DNA of 64,000 bases from Mariniphaga anaerophila (GCF_900129025.1 NZ_FQUM01000002.1:372001-436000); one strand, 5' to 3'. Shown: positions 30,042 to 38,248, counted from the stretch's first letter. A program made the numbers and translations. Notes: generated by a model from the sequence alone, not told the origin.

Positions 30042-30986
30042 TATCCTGATGTTGGTATCAATAATTGCACCTTCGGGTTTTTGGCGCATTCGTTTGGGTA
30101 CACTTTGTATAATGGCGTTTTTAACCACAGAAATCTGCCGTTCCTTCGGGTTGTTACGGGTAGTAACCAGACTGATTTCGCGAACCGGAGTGGGGCCGGC
30201 CAGCTTTTTTACCAGTTCTTCCTGTTCCGACGGAATATTAATGGTGGCCAGTTCCGGAATAAATGTTATGCCATGCTTGTTTTCCACTATTCTTCTTAAC
30301 GATTCGATGGAATTGCTTCTGTAAATCAGGCTCTGCGATTTTGCTTTTTGCAAATTTACCTGGCAAATAGAATTCACCTGATTCTGAAAACAGTTGCCTT
30401 CTTCCAGGTACCAAATGTCTTCTTCCGGGATGTCCGTCATGTTCAGTTCTCTCTTTTTAAATTGGGGGTGTTTCTCCGAAACGTAGGCATAAAACTTCTC
30501 AAAAAACAGGCGTTCGAACTTTACGCCAACGGCAAAAACCGGGGTTGAAAGGATGCCGCAATCGAGGGTTCCCATTTTTATTTGCCGGATTATTTCTTCT
30601 GTTTTTTGTTCGGACACTTCCAACTGAAGATTGGGATAATCTGCGTTCAGATTATCGGTGAACAATGAAACGAGGTAAGGCGCCAACGTCGGGATTATTC
30701 CCACCTTCAGGTATCCTTTAACTTCTTCGCCCATTTCAAAAGAAACCTGTTTCAGTTCATTCATCAATTTCAAAATTTCAATCGTCTTTTCATAAAAGGT
30801 TTCTCCTTCGGGAGTGAGTTGAATCGGCCTTTTCCTTCTGTCGAGCAATTTAAAATCCAATTTTTCTTCCAGCTTGGCAATTTGCAGGCTCAGCGCAGGC
30901 TGTGTGATTTTTAGCTTTTCTGCAGCCAGCGAAAAACTGCCATGGTGAACCAACGCTTTCAAATATTCCAGTTGAGTGAAATTCAT
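30039..30986 (-). CDS. oxyR: OxyR-type LysR-family hydrogen-peroxide sensor
   Basis: DNA-binding redox sensor that activates oxidative-stress genes after disulfide formation. The 315-residue protein has an N-terminal LysR helix-turn-helix (about 1-60, MNFTQLEYLKALVHHGSFSLAA and QPALSLQIAKLEE) and a LysR substrate-binding domain (about 90-305). The redox pair is present as C199 and C208 (GNCFQNQVNSIC), the same spacing and numbering as the peroxide-sensing cysteines of E. coli OxyR. A third Cys at 143 matches no known sensing residue. It is divergent from dps, a classic OxyR target, across 95 bp. This makes the assignment firm. Confidence 0.93.
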   Translation of the reverse strand: MNFTQLEYLKALVHHGSFSLAAEKLKITQPALSLQIAKLEEKLDFKLLDRRKRPIQLTPEGETFYEKTIEILKLMNELKQVSFEMGEEVKGYLKVGIIPTLAPYLVSLFTDNLNADYPNLQLEVSEQKTEEIIRQIKMGTLDCGILSTPVFAVGVKFERLFFEKFYAYVSEKHPQFKKRELNMTDIPEEDIWYLEEGNCFQNQVNSICQVNLQKAKSQSLIYRSNSIESLRRIVENKHGITFIPELATINIPSEQEELVKKLAGPTPVREISLVTTRNNPKERQISVVKNAIIQSVPKRMRQKPEGAIIDTNIRI

Positions 30987-31034
30987 TATTAGTTTGTTTT
31001 ATGCGTCCATAAAAATAGTAAATAATTTTTATGA

Positions 31035-31042
31035 TACATTTG
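31035..31042 (+). promoter_or_regulatory. dps promoter -7 element (TACATTTG)
   Basis: A perfect TAnnTTTG match lies 39 bp before the dps start, predicting a leader of about 33 bases. The oxyR-dps intergenic region (30987-31081) is the expected OxyR binding site. No good -33 TTTG is seen at the usual distance, which would fit activator dependence. Confidence 0.5.
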
Positions 31043-31081
31043 TAGCAGATAAAAACAAAAAACCATTTAAAATTTAATAAG

Positions 31082-31522
31082 ATGAAAACAAATAATTCAC
31101 AATTAGCAGAGAGATTAAACGTGTTGTTGTCTGATTACCAGATTTTTTACCAGAACCTGAGAAACATGCACTGGAATGTAAAAGGCAGTCAGTTTTTTAT
31201 GCTTCACGAAAAGTACGAAGAGTTGTATAACGAAGCAGCAGCAACCGTAGATGAAATTGCCGAGCGTATTTTAATGATTGGCGGAAAACCGCTTCACACT
31301 TTTGCCGATTATTTAAAAACTGCCGGGTTGAAAGAAGCCGGTTATGTATCGGATGGTAAAGAAGGAATCGAACTTGTTCTGGAAAACAGTCGGTACTTGC
31401 TGAAAAGCTTTAAAGAAATTCTTGAGCTCGCAGAAGGAGATGAAGGCACTTCGGCACTCATGAGCGATTTAATTGGCTCAACTGAAAAACGTATCTGGAT
31501 GTTGGGCTCGTGCCTCGGATAA
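31082..31522 (+). CDS. dps: Dps-family DNA-protection ferritin
   Basis: Forms a 12-subunit shell that oxidises Fe(II) with peroxide and stores the iron, protecting DNA. The protein has 146 residues, a normal length for the family. The ferroxidase centre typical of Dps, built at the subunit interface, is visible: H30 (NMHW), H42 (LHEKYEELYN), D57 and E61 (VDEIAERI). It lacks a long Lys-rich N-terminal tail, so direct DNA binding is not expected from the sequence. It is divergent from oxyR and has its own terminator, so it is probably a single-gene peroxide-inducible unit. Confidence 0.93.
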   Translation: MKTNNSQLAERLNVLLSDYQIFYQNLRNMHWNVKGSQFFMLHEKYEELYNEAAATVDEIAERILMIGGKPLHTFADYLKTAGLKEAGYVSDGKEGIELVLENSRYLLKSFKEILELAEGDEGTSALMSDLIGSTEKRIWMLGSCLG

Positions 31523-31548
31523 TATGTAATAGCATGACAATTTGCAAG

Positions 31549-31580
31549 GCTGTCTCAATTTTTGGGGCAGCTTTTTTTTG
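31549..31580 (+). terminator. Terminator after dps
   Basis: An 8-bp stem with G:U pairs (31549-31556 with 31564-31571) is followed by eight T. It sits between dps and the convergent end of the TetR operon. Confidence 0.75.
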
Positions 31581-31630
31581 CTTTTTTTTGAAAGTTCAAC
31601 TTAAAAAGAGGTCGAAAAAGAACACGCGAA

Positions 31631-32803
31631 TTAAAATGCCCACTTCAATCTTCCATACAGCGCCTTTCCCAATTCTCCGTATTCCGTTCCTTCTTTCCCC
31701 AGAAATAGCTGGCTGGTGAGCATTAATTCCAGGTTATTCCCCAGCGAGTAGGTAAGCGAAGGACTCATAAACGACGAACCGTCAAACGGATTTAACATGC
31801 CGGCGAAACCGCCCGAAAACAGCGGCGTAAAAGGGTAGGAGAGTTGTCCGAATACATTACAACGACCGAGCGAAAGCATTTTTGCCGAAATGTCAAGGTC
31901 GAAAAAACTGCGCCCACCGGCATTTCCGGTTACACCCAGGCTATTGTACAACACAGCAGCGTGGGCGTATAAACTGTTTTTAAACGTATAATCGCCCGAA
32001 ACAGCCGCTACCAAAGCTTCCTGACTGTCGCTGTTTTTTGGAATAAACCACGAGAGTTCTCCCCTGAAACCACCGCCTTTGATATCTCCCATCCATCCAC
32101 CGCCAATAACGTAGTCTTTGGGCATCCATCCACCAATAAACTGAAAGTCGTATTTGAATTTTGAAAAACGGTATCTCCCGGCAAACGTGGACTGTGTTTC
32201 ATCTTTAGGATTGTTCCGGTCTACTTTTAAAACCATTTCTGCCGAAGAAGTAACGCCTGTGTAATACATTACTTTTAGCGCATCGGAGCCGGGCCGCTCC
32301 TCGTAATCGAAATCGAAATAATCGAACGTGTTGAAAATATCGTTGGGATTCCACACCAGGTTGATTCCCCAGTTTACACGTTGCCGACCTGCAACAATCT
32401 GCCATTTCCCTTTGGTGAAATCCAGCCACGCCCGGTCAATCATCGAATGCAGGAACCACCCACTGCCCGACATAACCACTTCCGATAAATTGAAATATCC
32501 GGGGTCTGCATCAACAAAATTTTTATAAAGAGGGAATTTTCGCACCAGTTGTCCGCAGAATATTCGGTTTCTGGCTTCAATGCCAAGTGTAAGTTCATCT
32601 GTTGCGTACCATCTGAAATTAAGCCGGTTGTGGATGAGGTTGGAAGAGAGGTGGCTGACGTCGAGTCCTTCAATCGGCTTTCCTGTATTGTAATACATGT
32701 ACATGTCTTTTACATAGCCATTTATCGTGACTTTTTCCAGTTGGGCACTCCCTTCAAACCAGAGCAGAAGGAAAAGCGGTAAAACGTATTTTAATCGGTT
32801 CAT
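31631..32803 (-). CDS. Predicted outer-membrane beta-barrel protein, last gene of TetR operon
   Basis: A 390-residue protein with a signal peptide (cleavage near GSA-QLEK), regular alternating beta-strand pattern and a terminal aromatic (RLKWAF), features of an outer-membrane barrel of about 16-18 strands. Motifs such as VNGYVKD-like start, RAWLDFTKGKWQIVAGRQRVNWG and NPNDIFNTFDYFDFDYEERPG resemble porin-like barrels that accompany lipid or lipoprotein exporters. I cannot name the family with certainty. It is separated from the CAP gene by only 3 bp and thus belongs to the same operon. The position, with a LolA-like carrier and LolCDE-like transporter, suggests the outer-membrane end of a transport path. 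Confidence 0.75.
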   Translation of the reverse strand: MNRLKYVLPLFLLLWFEGSAQLEKVTINGYVKDMYMYYNTGKPIEGLDVSHLSSNLIHNRLNFRWYATDELTLGIEARNRIFCGQLVRKFPLYKNFVDADPGYFNLSEVVMSGSGWFLHSMIDRAWLDFTKGKWQIVAGRQRVNWGINLVWNPNDIFNTFDYFDFDYEERPGSDALKVMYYTGVTSSAEMVLKVDRNNPKDETQSTFAGRYRFSKFKYDFQFIGGWMPKDYVIGGGWMGDIKGGGFRGELSWFIPKNSDSQEALVAAVSGDYTFKNSLYAHAAVLYNSLGVTGNAGGRSFFDLDISAKMLSLGRCNVFGQLSYPFTPLFSGGFAGMLNPFDGSSFMSPSLTYSLGNNLELMLTSQLFLGKEGTEYGELGKALYGRLKWAF

Positions 32804-32806
32804 TTT

Positions 32807-33490
32807 TTAATTGTTTTTGAATCCTCCGGCAAAGTCCATTACGCTCATAATGCCGTATTCGGGATGGTCTCCGGTTGCTACCCCGACCATTCTGAAATCG
32901 GGGTTCAGAAAATTAATACGGTGGCCGCGGTTTCGCACTCCGTCGTCAATGAGCAGGTAAACCACAATTTGTTGTGCGGTAACTCCTCCGTAAGCAATAT
33001 TCTCTGCAATGCGTACTTCCCATTTTCCGTAGCGTTCAATACGATCGCGCATGCTGCTTTTATCGCCGCCCACATGGCCGGTGCGACCGGATTTCGACTG
33101 GTCTTTTACATGGTCGCGGGCAGCCAGCGTAAGCCCCGGGCTGGGGTGGACAATTGAAAGTGGTTGTTGCCTTTTTAAATCGCGAACACATTCGTACAGC
33201 GCATTAACACCTTCTTTTGTGAGCAATGGTTTATCGCCGGGATAATAGAGCAGACGGCGATTGTAGCGTTTTGCCAGGGGCGAAATATAAGCTTCGGCGT
33301 AACCTTTCGGGTTTGTTCGCAGCTTATTAATTTCCAGAATAATTTCTTTCTCTAACGACGAAAGGTAACTTGCTTCGGCTGCTGTGTCAAGCGCAGATAT
33401 TTCCCATTTGGGAGCTGTTTTTTCCACCGGTAAATTTGCAGAAATGGCTTGAAAAAGCAGGATGAATGTAATCGTTACCTTTGTTATCAT
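32807..33490 (-). CDS. CAP-domain (SCP/PR-1 family) secreted protein
   Basis: A 227-residue exported protein with an N-terminal signal peptide and a CAP domain at about 55-222. CAP signatures are visible: EIILEINKLRTNPKGYAE, LTLAARDHVKDQSKSGRTGH, ENIAYGG and RGHRINFLNPDFRMVGVA. The two His residues of the CAP cavity (in TGHVGG and GHRINF) and the acidic ENI motif are present, so metal or lipid binding is possible. Bacterial CAP proteins are poorly characterised, with roles suggested in lipid binding or cell-wall processes. It lies between a LolD-like ATPase (4 bp away) and the barrel gene. A link with lipid transport is inference. Confidence 0.85.
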   Translation of the reverse strand: MITKVTITFILLFQAISANLPVEKTAPKWEISALDTAAEASYLSSLEKEIILEINKLRTNPKGYAEAYISPLAKRYNRRLLYYPGDKPLLTKEGVNALYECVRDLKRQQPLSIVHPSPGLTLAARDHVKDQSKSGRTGHVGGDKSSMRDRIERYGKWEVRIAENIAYGGVTAQQIVVYLLIDDGVRNRGHRINFLNPDFRMVGVATGDHPEYGIMSVMDFAGGFKNN

Positions 33491-33494
33491 GTAA

Positions 33495-34181
33495 TTAGCT
33501 TTTTGTGATGTCGCTTTTTATTTTTCCGTCTTCCAGCGTAACCACACGCCTTGCCTTGTTAACCACGCGCTGGTCGTGCGTCGAAAATATAAACGTAATT
33601 TTTTCTTCTTTATTAAGTTGCTCCATAATATCCAACAGATTTTCTGTTGATTTGGAGTCGAGGTTGGCAGTTGGTTCATCGGCCAGCACAAATTTGGGTT
33701 TCGATGCCAGCGCTCTGGCAACAGCTACGCGCTGCTGCTGTCCTCCCGAAAGTTTCGATGGCCGGCGGTCCATCATTTCTCCCAATCCAACGGCTTTTAG
33801 TAACTCCGTTGCCCGGGCTTCGCGATGCTCTTTTTTTGCGCCCTGCAAGTGCATCACAAATTCTACATTTTCTTTTGCCGTAAAAACAGGAATCAGGTTG
33901 TAGGCCTGAAAAACAAAACCGATGTTATTCATTCTGAAATCGGTGAGTTTTCGGGATGAAAGCCGGTTGATTTCTACCCCGTTAATGGTAACCGTTCCTT
34001 CGGAGGCGTCATCCAACCCGCCGATAATATTCAGCAGCGTGGTTTTTCCCGATCCCGAAGGCCCGACAATAGCTGTAAATTCGCCTTCTTCGATGGATAA
34101 ACTAACCCCGTTAACAGCATGTACCGGGATGGAATTGTCCTCGTATGTTTTCTTTAGATTTTTGATTTCTATTATTTTCAT
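33495..34181 (-). CDS. LolD/MacB-type ABC transporter ATP-binding protein
   Basis: Cytoplasmic ATPase that powers the two permeases encoded upstream. It has 228 residues with all motifs: Walker A GPSGSGKTT (40-48), Q-loop FVFQAYNL, signature LSGGQ (144-148), Walker B FVLADEP (165-170) and the H-loop in STHD. Typical of the group are the N-terminal VHAVNGVSLSIEEGE and the PSKLSGGQQQRVAVARAL stretch. The group contains LolD (lipoprotein release) and MacB ATPases (mechanotransmission exporters), so it should move its substrate at the periplasmic face and not across the membrane. Lies 37 bp after the second permease. Confidence 0.94.
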   Translation of the reverse strand: MKIIEIKNLKKTYEDNSIPVHAVNGVSLSIEEGEFTAIVGPSGSGKTTLLNIIGGLDDASEGTVTINGVEINRLSSRKLTDFRMNNIGFVFQAYNLIPVFTAKENVEFVMHLQGAKKEHREARATELLKAVGLGEMMDRRPSKLSGGQQQRVAVARALASKPKFVLADEPTANLDSKSTENLLDIMEQLNKEEKITFIFSTHDQRVVNKARRVVTLEDGKIKSDITKS

Positions 34182-34218
34182 CTGTTTTAATTTTTTGTTT
34201 TTTCAGTTTTATTTTTTT

Positions 34219-35439
34219 TTATTCTGCCCGCGTTGCTTCTGCCGGGTTTAGTTTTAACGCTTTCCGGGCAGGCCACAGTGCCGAGAGTAATCCGGTTATT
34301 ACCACCAGAATGGCGATGGTTACGAGGGTGTCGCCACGCAGCGAAGTGTAGATTTGTGATGCAAATCCGTAACTCTCCAGCCCTTCTGAAAACATGGTGA
34401 GGTTTATGGGGCGGGTTTCAAAGAATTTTGTAACCGCCGATCCGAGCAGAATTCCCAACGCGCCTCCGGTAACAGTAAGCATTACCGATTCGAGAATAAT
34501 CATAAAAAATATCCTGCGCTTGTTCATTCCCACTGCCATTAGCATCCCGATTTCTTTTACCCGCTCCAGAACCGACATCAGCATGGTGTTGATAATTCCG
34601 AAACAGAGCGCCAGAAGAATAATCAGGATAAAAACATACATGTACTGGTCCATTGAATCGGTGAGTAGCGACATTTCAGGACTGAGCTCTTTCCAGGTTT
34701 GGACTTTGTATCCGGCGGCCAGCTTTTCGACCGAAGGTTTAACAGCGGTTGCTTCGTTTCCGTTGTCGAGCAAAACAGCAATTTCGTGAGCTGTGTTGTC
34801 TTCCATTCCCAGTTGCGCTTTTAAATCGTCGAATTTTACAAACAGCGTTGATTCGTCGTAGGCAGTATTGGTTGTGCGGTAAATTCCGCTCACGCGATAT
34901 CCTTTCATGGAAAGGTCGCCGCTGCGATCAATCATTTGCACATTAATTCGTGTTCCTACTTTCAGCCGCAATCGTTTAGCCAGTTTTTCCCCGATAACTA
35001 CGGGAGGCATCCGGCTTTCGTGTTCCAGATATTCCCCGTCGATTATCTTTTCCCAAATGTCTGTTACCTTTTTTTCCTGTTGGGGAACAACCCCAATTAG
35101 TTTGCCGCCGCCTGTTCCGTGTGCTGCCATAATAAAAGGCTCCGCAATCAACCGTTCGCTTGCTGCAACAACCGAATCGAGCGCCTCAATATTGCGAACC
35201 ATTTCGTTGGCCTTTTCAATTTTTAATGCGATGTCGTTATTTGCCAGAAAATCTGGTGCATGAACCTGCAAATGTGCCAGTTCTGTTTTTGTGGCCGACT
35301 GAATTCGGGCATCAACCGCACCCTGCATAAAAGCCATGGTAAACACCCCGGCAAACAAACCGAGCGCAATGGCCGCTATCATAATAATGCTGCGAAGTTT
35401 ATTGCGCCAAACGTTTCTCCATGCAATTGACCAAATCAT
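34219..35439 (-). CDS. FtsX/LolC-type ABC transporter permease (second of pair)
   Basis: Inner-membrane permease of 406 residues. The layout is one TM at about 16-38 (IIMIAAIALGLFAGVFTMAF), a periplasmic MacB-like core domain (about 40-265), then three TMs in the FtsX domain (about 275-400, with VKEIGMLMAVGMNKRRIFFMIILES). This four-TM pattern is that of LolC/LolE and MacB. It begins with IAWRNVWRNKLRS, nearly identical to the start of its neighbour, so the two form a heterodimeric pair. It ends with LWPARKALKLNPAEATRAE, the MacB-family C-terminal motif. It probably binds the ATPase encoded just downstream. Confidence 0.93.
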   Translation of the reverse strand: MIWSIAWRNVWRNKLRSIIMIAAIALGLFAGVFTMAFMQGAVDARIQSATKTELAHLQVHAPDFLANNDIALKIEKANEMVRNIEALDSVVAASERLIAEPFIMAAHGTGGGKLIGVVPQQEKKVTDIWEKIIDGEYLEHESRMPPVVIGEKLAKRLRLKVGTRINVQMIDRSGDLSMKGYRVSGIYRTTNTAYDESTLFVKFDDLKAQLGMEDNTAHEIAVLLDNGNEATAVKPSVEKLAAGYKVQTWKELSPEMSLLTDSMDQYMYVFILIILLALCFGIINTMLMSVLERVKEIGMLMAVGMNKRRIFFMIILESVMLTVTGGALGILLGSAVTKFFETRPINLTMFSEGLESYGFASQIYTSLRGDTLVTIAILVVITGLLSALWPARKALKLNPAEATRAE

Positions 35440-35579
35440 ATTTTAAAGTTTTAGTTGGAAGCCGGAAAACCTGAAGTAGTACTGCCTATTAACTTCTGCT
35501 TTATCCATGCTTTTTTGTTTTTATTCTTTGTTTTCAATACCTCGTCTTTATCAGATTTTTTGCAAAAACGAATGCTGTT

Positions 35580-36800
35580 TCAGGCTCTTAAAGCGGAGGT
35601 TATTTTCAATCGGAAAATGCTAATAACCGGGAAAATGGCAATAAAGAGGCTGATGAAGAATACCAGAATCATCTGGTTATAAAACAGCGAAGGCTGGATG
35701 GAGAAAAACATGAAAGGTTCCATCCCGTATTGTATGGTGGCAGTAGCCATTTCTCCGGTTAGCGGGATGGGATGGAAATAGAACCAGAGGCAAAACAGAT
35801 AGCTCACAATCAGCCCCACACTGCACCCGATTATTCCGATAAAAAGTGTTTCGAATAAAACTACGACAGCCATTTTCCGTTTCCTCATTCCCACGGCATG
35901 AATAACTCCGAATTCGCGCCTGCGTTCTTTCACCATCATCATAATTACGCTAAACATACCAAAGGCAATTACAAGGTAAAGTATGCCCAGCATAATAATT
36001 CCGCTTCCTCTGTCGCTTTGTATCAGTTGCTCAATTTCTGGTTGCATCTCGGCCCAGGTGAGAACTGTATTTTTTGGAGAAAGTAAGTTTCCAATGTCTG
36101 TTTTCAGGTGATTTACCTGGTAGTGGTCACCTGTCATTACCACAAGTGCCGTGGATAATCCGTATGCCGAATAGAAATCCCGAGCCGCATTAATGTCCAT
36201 AAGAACCAGCCGCTTGTCGAAATCCTGGTTGGGGTGCTTTATTATTCCTTTAACAGGAAACAGTCCGTTTGCACTAACTCCGTGGTACCCCTGCCCAATC
36301 ATCACCAGGGTGTCGCCAACCGAAAGCCCGAGGAAGTTAGCCAGCTCTCTTCCCAAAACCACGCTGTTGTCTCCGGTTTTAAGAAATTCGCCCTCTTTTA
36401 TTTTTTTTGAAATTGCAGTAATCTGGTCTTCTGCTTCGGGCTCAATGCCAAGTACCATAGCGGGTTTACTGTGTTGGTGATTGGCAGCAAGAGCAAACGA
36501 TTCCAGCCGATCCGAAACAAGGGTAACATCTTTTATCCCTTTTATTTGCTGCTTGAGTTCGGGCGGAACTTCCATGCTGTTTTCAAGCGTCCGCTCTTCC
36601 CAGTACGCGGTGTCCTGCACCTGTAAATAGCCCGAGTAGAATTTTACTACGTTTCCGATCATGCTGTCGTAAGACCCTTCCTGCATCGAACGCATCCAGG
36701 AAGCCAGCAGCACACTGAAAATAATGGATGAGATAGCAATGAGTGTTCGTCTTTTATTTCTCCAGAGGTTTCTCCATGCCAGTTTGATGTCTGTTTTCAT
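35580..36800 (-). CDS. FtsX/LolC-type ABC transporter permease (first of pair)
   Basis: Inner-membrane permease of 406 residues, the same length and layout as the next gene: one TM at about 17-37, a large periplasmic domain, then three TMs (about 277-400, with RRREFGVIHAVGMRKRKMAVVVLFETLFIG). It opens with LAWRNLWRNKRRT. The periplasmic domain probably takes part in handing the substrate to the LolA-like protein encoded upstream. A 140-bp gap separates it from the second permease, without an evident terminator. The pair resembles LolCE, but the cell's main lipoprotein exporter is expected elsewhere, so this is best seen as a dedicated paralogue. Confidence 0.92.
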   Translation of the reverse strand: MKTDIKLAWRNLWRNKRRTLIAISSIIFSVLLASWMRSMQEGSYDSMIGNVVKFYSGYLQVQDTAYWEERTLENSMEVPPELKQQIKGIKDVTLVSDRLESFALAANHQHSKPAMVLGIEPEAEDQITAISKKIKEGEFLKTGDNSVVLGRELANFLGLSVGDTLVMIGQGYHGVSANGLFPVKGIIKHPNQDFDKRLVLMDINAARDFYSAYGLSTALVVMTGDHYQVNHLKTDIGNLLSPKNTVLTWAEMQPEIEQLIQSDRGSGIIMLGILYLVIAFGMFSVIMMMVKERRREFGVIHAVGMRKRKMAVVVLFETLFIGIIGCSVGLIVSYLFCLWFYFHPIPLTGEMATATIQYGMEPFMFFSIQPSLFYNQMILVFFISLFIAIFPVISIFRLKITSALRA

Positions 36801-36860
36801 CCTTGTCAGCCGTTTGTTATTTATTTGTACTTACAAAATCGACAATTTAACCGGGCGCAA

Positions 36861-37604
36861 TTACCTCACCCTTCTCATGTTTTGCTGCGAAAAGAAAGAT
36901 TCGTCCTGAGCGACATTGAACTTAATTTCGTCGAAAATCAGAGTGGTCTTGTGTCCGTCTTTGTCTGCCGGAATCATTTCAAGCCGGGTTGGCATTTCCC
37001 GGTCGTCCATTTTTTTGATGTCCGACAGAATCTCAATATTGACCAACTTTTCGTCTTCATCGTAGTATTCAGCTCTTAGCCAGTGGTATTCTTTTTTTGA
37101 AACCCACATCAATATTTTCCCCCAAACCACCGGTGCATCGGGTTTTGGAATGAGCTCAACTTTGTAGCAGTTGTACCCTTCTATGGTTTCTTCTCCCAAC
37201 AATTTGTGGTTGTAGTCTTTCTCCAGCGAAGATTCCCGAACCAGGTCGTCGTTGGTAAAATCAGACCCCATCCACGATTGCATCATCATTGATGGCGGAA
37301 TTTTTATCATTCGTTCAATGGTGGGCACCCAGTTCCACATTTCGTTTTCCCGTTTCAGAAAAACCTGTCCTTTTTCTTTGGCCGGAGCAGTAATGTAGAT
37401 TAGTGAGTAATCATTGCCCAGCGTCCAGCTCTTCATTGAAATTTCACGACTCCAGTTCGGGCGCTCAATAATCATGGTCGTTTGGCCGCGGCTCGATTCG
37501 CCTCTGAGCTTTTCGTCGGCTTTTCTGATTATTTCTGCAATATCCTGGCTCAGCGCATTGAAGGTTAAAAAACTAAGGATGGAAAATGCGAAGATTGTTT
37601 TCAT
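36861..37604 (-). CDS. LolA-like outer-membrane lipoprotein-sorting protein (periplasmic carrier)
   Basis: Exported 247-residue protein with a signal peptide (cleavage near NALS-QD) and the half-barrel fold of the LolA-like sorting family, recognised from RGQTTMIIERPNWSREISMKSW, FLKRENEMWNWVPTIERMIKIPPS, MMQSWMGSDFTNDDLVRESS and the closing FDEIKFNVAQDESFFSQQNMRR. The family is thought to carry a lipid or lipoprotein in its hydrophobic cavity. It lies 10 bp after tetR and 60 bp before the first permease. Together they form a complete set: carrier, permease pair, ATPase and barrel. The cargo is unknown. Confidence 0.88.
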   Translation of the reverse strand: MKTIFAFSILSFLTFNALSQDIAEIIRKADEKLRGESSRGQTTMIIERPNWSREISMKSWTLGNDYSLIYITAPAKEKGQVFLKRENEMWNWVPTIERMIKIPPSMMMQSWMGSDFTNDDLVRESSLEKDYNHKLLGEETIEGYNCYKVELIPKPDAPVVWGKILMWVSKKEYHWLRAEYYDEDEKLVNIEILSDIKKMDDREMPTRLEMIPADKDGHKTTLIFDEIKFNVAQDESFFSQQNMRRVR

Positions 37605-37614
37605 GAGATATTTT

Positions 37615-38202
37615 TTAAGTTGAAATTAACCTGAAACAGGCTTCTATTGTCTTGTCTTCAAGTTGTTTGAGCGAGAAAAAGTCCGGTGCAGAAATAACAA
37701 TAAGCAATGCCCCCTTTACCAGCGAACTTATTACAAGTAAATCTCCCTCGGGATCTTTACTGCCCATTGAAGTGGTGAACCGATTAAGCATTTGCATTAT
37801 TTTAGGAAATTTGTCTCCGTATTCATCCATTAATGAGTCGGTAAGGTTGGACTGCATTACAATGGCAGAATAGAGTTTCCAGAACCTTCGGTTTTCGCTT
37901 ATTACATGAAAGCTTTTGCGGATAAACTGTTCAAATTCATCACGGGTTAAAATACCGTCGTGATTCAGGTCGAAATTGGAATAAATCGAGTCGAACCCTT
38001 CTTTTACTATTTCACTAAGAATTTCCTGTTTGCTTGCAAAGTAGTTGTACGCAAGTCCTTTGGATACTTTTGCCTGTTTGGCAACCTGGCTCATGGAAGT
38101 GGCGTGGAACCCTTTTTCTGCAAATAGTTCCAACGCCGTATCCAAAATTAATTGTTTTTTCTGTTTCCTTATTTTGTCAAATTGTTCCGGACTCCGAGGC
38201 AT
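37615..38202 (-). CDS. TetR/AcrR-family repressor with an EF-hand-like loop in its ligand domain
   Basis: Transcription regulator of the operon that it heads. It has 195 residues. The N-terminal helix-turn-helix (about 17-62) has the TetR pattern ILDTALELFAEKGFHATSM then AKQAKVSKGLAYNYFASKQEI. The ligand-binding part contains a canonical EF-hand calcium loop at 78-89 (DLNHDGILTRDE), with acidic or oxygen ligands at positions 1, 3, 5, 9 and 12 and Gly at 6. This is unusual in TetR proteins and suggests calcium or another divalent ion as co-effector, though a single loop may be structural. Two matching palindromes flank its promoter (38225-38242 and 38300-38317), so autoregulation is likely. 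Confidence 0.9.
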   Translation of the reverse strand: MPRSPEQFDKIRKQKKQLILDTALELFAEKGFHATSMSQVAKQAKVSKGLAYNYFASKQEILSEIVKEGFDSIYSNFDLNHDGILTRDEFEQFIRKSFHVISENRRFWKLYSAIVMQSNLTDSLMDEYGDKFPKIMQMLNRFTTSMGSKDPEGDLLVISSLVKGALLIVISAPDFFSLKQLEDKTIEACFRLIST

Positions 38203-38224
38203 TATTTCAATTATTTAATTTTAT

Positions 38225-38242
38225 TGACTGAACGGTTGGTCA
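38225..38242. promoter_or_regulatory. Predicted TetR operator 1, overlapping the tetR promoter
   Basis: An imperfect 18-bp palindrome, TGACTGAACGGTTGGTCA, fits the shared pattern TGAnTGACnnGTCAnTCA. It overlaps the minus-strand -7 element at 38241-38248 and the expected start site. Binding here would block tetR operon transcription. Confidence 0.65.
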
Positions 38243-38248
38243 AAGTTA
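38241..38248 (-). promoter_or_regulatory. tetR operon promoter -7 element (TAACTTTG)
   Basis: A perfect TAnnTTTG match on the minus strand, 38 bp before the tetR start. A TTGA sequence stands near the -33 position (about 38270-38273). Its last two bases lie within operator 1. Confidence 0.55.
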
